Assembly (NCBI GenBank): GCA_014529385.2 | Contig: CM043958.1 | Location: forward strand, 120,257,518-120,321,517 | Direction: 5' to 3' | From: Adiantum capillus-veneris | Lineage: Eukaryota > Streptophyta > Polypodiopsida > Polypodiales > Pteridaceae | Length of the DNA stretch: 64,000 nt | Shown: in pieces, positions 63,841 to 64,000 of the stretch | Position numbering within the stretch: position 1 is the stretch's first letter | Layout: each line of letters opens with the position of its first letter | Program-made: the position numbers and the translations under genes | The notes under the pieces: generated by a model | What the model was told of the DNA's origin: nothing | Database searches by the model: none | The model's input: the letters and a program-made list of their open reading frames with translations, nothing else

Positions 63841-64000
63841 CAGCCATAGATAAGTTTTCAGGTGTAATCGAGGTATGTGTAGCCAGCTTGACCCTTTATG
63901 CGCATTGCCATTGTTGCCCATAATATTTAGTATAAATGTTAACATGTGTGCCAATTATTTTCTTTTCTTTTACAGTGGGACCCTGGAGAGTGGTCGTGTC

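Overview
This window looks like transposable-element-dense nuclear DNA from a land plant. The evidence is Ty3/gypsy chromoviruses with C-terminal chromodomains, a plant CACTA (En/Spm) element, FAR1/MULE-type transposase remnants, L1-like LINEs, initiator-Met-tRNA primer sites, and a fragment resembling plant HMA-domain (HIPP-like) proteins. The very long (GA/TC)n tracts and the nested repeats suggest a large, repeat-rich genome such as a fern, but that is inference. I see no complete ordinary host gene, rRNA or tRNA gene. The only host-like coding pieces are one exon resembling the tRNA methyltransferase subunit TRM11 (62119-62370, minus) and a broken HMA-domain fragment carried inside the CACTA element.

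Layout. 1-5.1 kb: AT-rich DNA with a three-copy 96-bp tandem repeat and a decayed minus-strand gag/protease remnant. 5.2-8.1 kb: an LTR, an initiator-Met primer site and a decayed gag of an old Ty3/gypsy family (called E). 8.1-16.8 kb: mostly unassigned AT-rich DNA. 16.8-29.7 kb: a second E copy (truncated LTR joined to RNase H, integrase, chromodomain, 3' LTR), split inside its RNase H region by an 8,040-bp CACTA element (18131-26170). The CACTA element has 12-bp terminal inverted repeats, a 3-bp target duplication, subterminal repeats and a six-exon transposase gene whose splice phases all agree. 29.7-31.3 kb: a decayed MULE/FAR1-type transposase. 32.0-33.7 kb: a tandem duplication with GA tracts and a DUF4283-like fragment. 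33.9-35.7 kb: an LTR-like repeat pair with a GTCGAC-rich minisatellite.

36-57.6 kb is a nest of chromoviruses. C is a truncated copy with a 540-bp hAT-type MITE in its gag. A (38701-47390) is complete, with both LTRs, a 5-bp target duplication and one open gag-pol of about 1,687 residues. B (48240-54827, minus) is nearly intact, with one gag frameshift and a 153-bp MITE in its 3' LTR. D is an older element: A sits in or next to its 5' LTR, and B sits in its gag. A, B and C share a primer site that resembles the 3' end of a glutamate tRNA, whereas D and E use initiator Met. 57.6-64 kb: three broken LINE copies (A plus strand; B and C minus strand), the TRM11-like exon between two GA tracts, and a SINE-like repeat at the right edge.

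Relative order of events from nesting: D before A and B; B before its MITE; E's internal deletion most simply before the CACTA insertion. A and the CACTA element look most capable of encoding their own mobility proteins, although the CACTA accessory ORF is probably interrupted.
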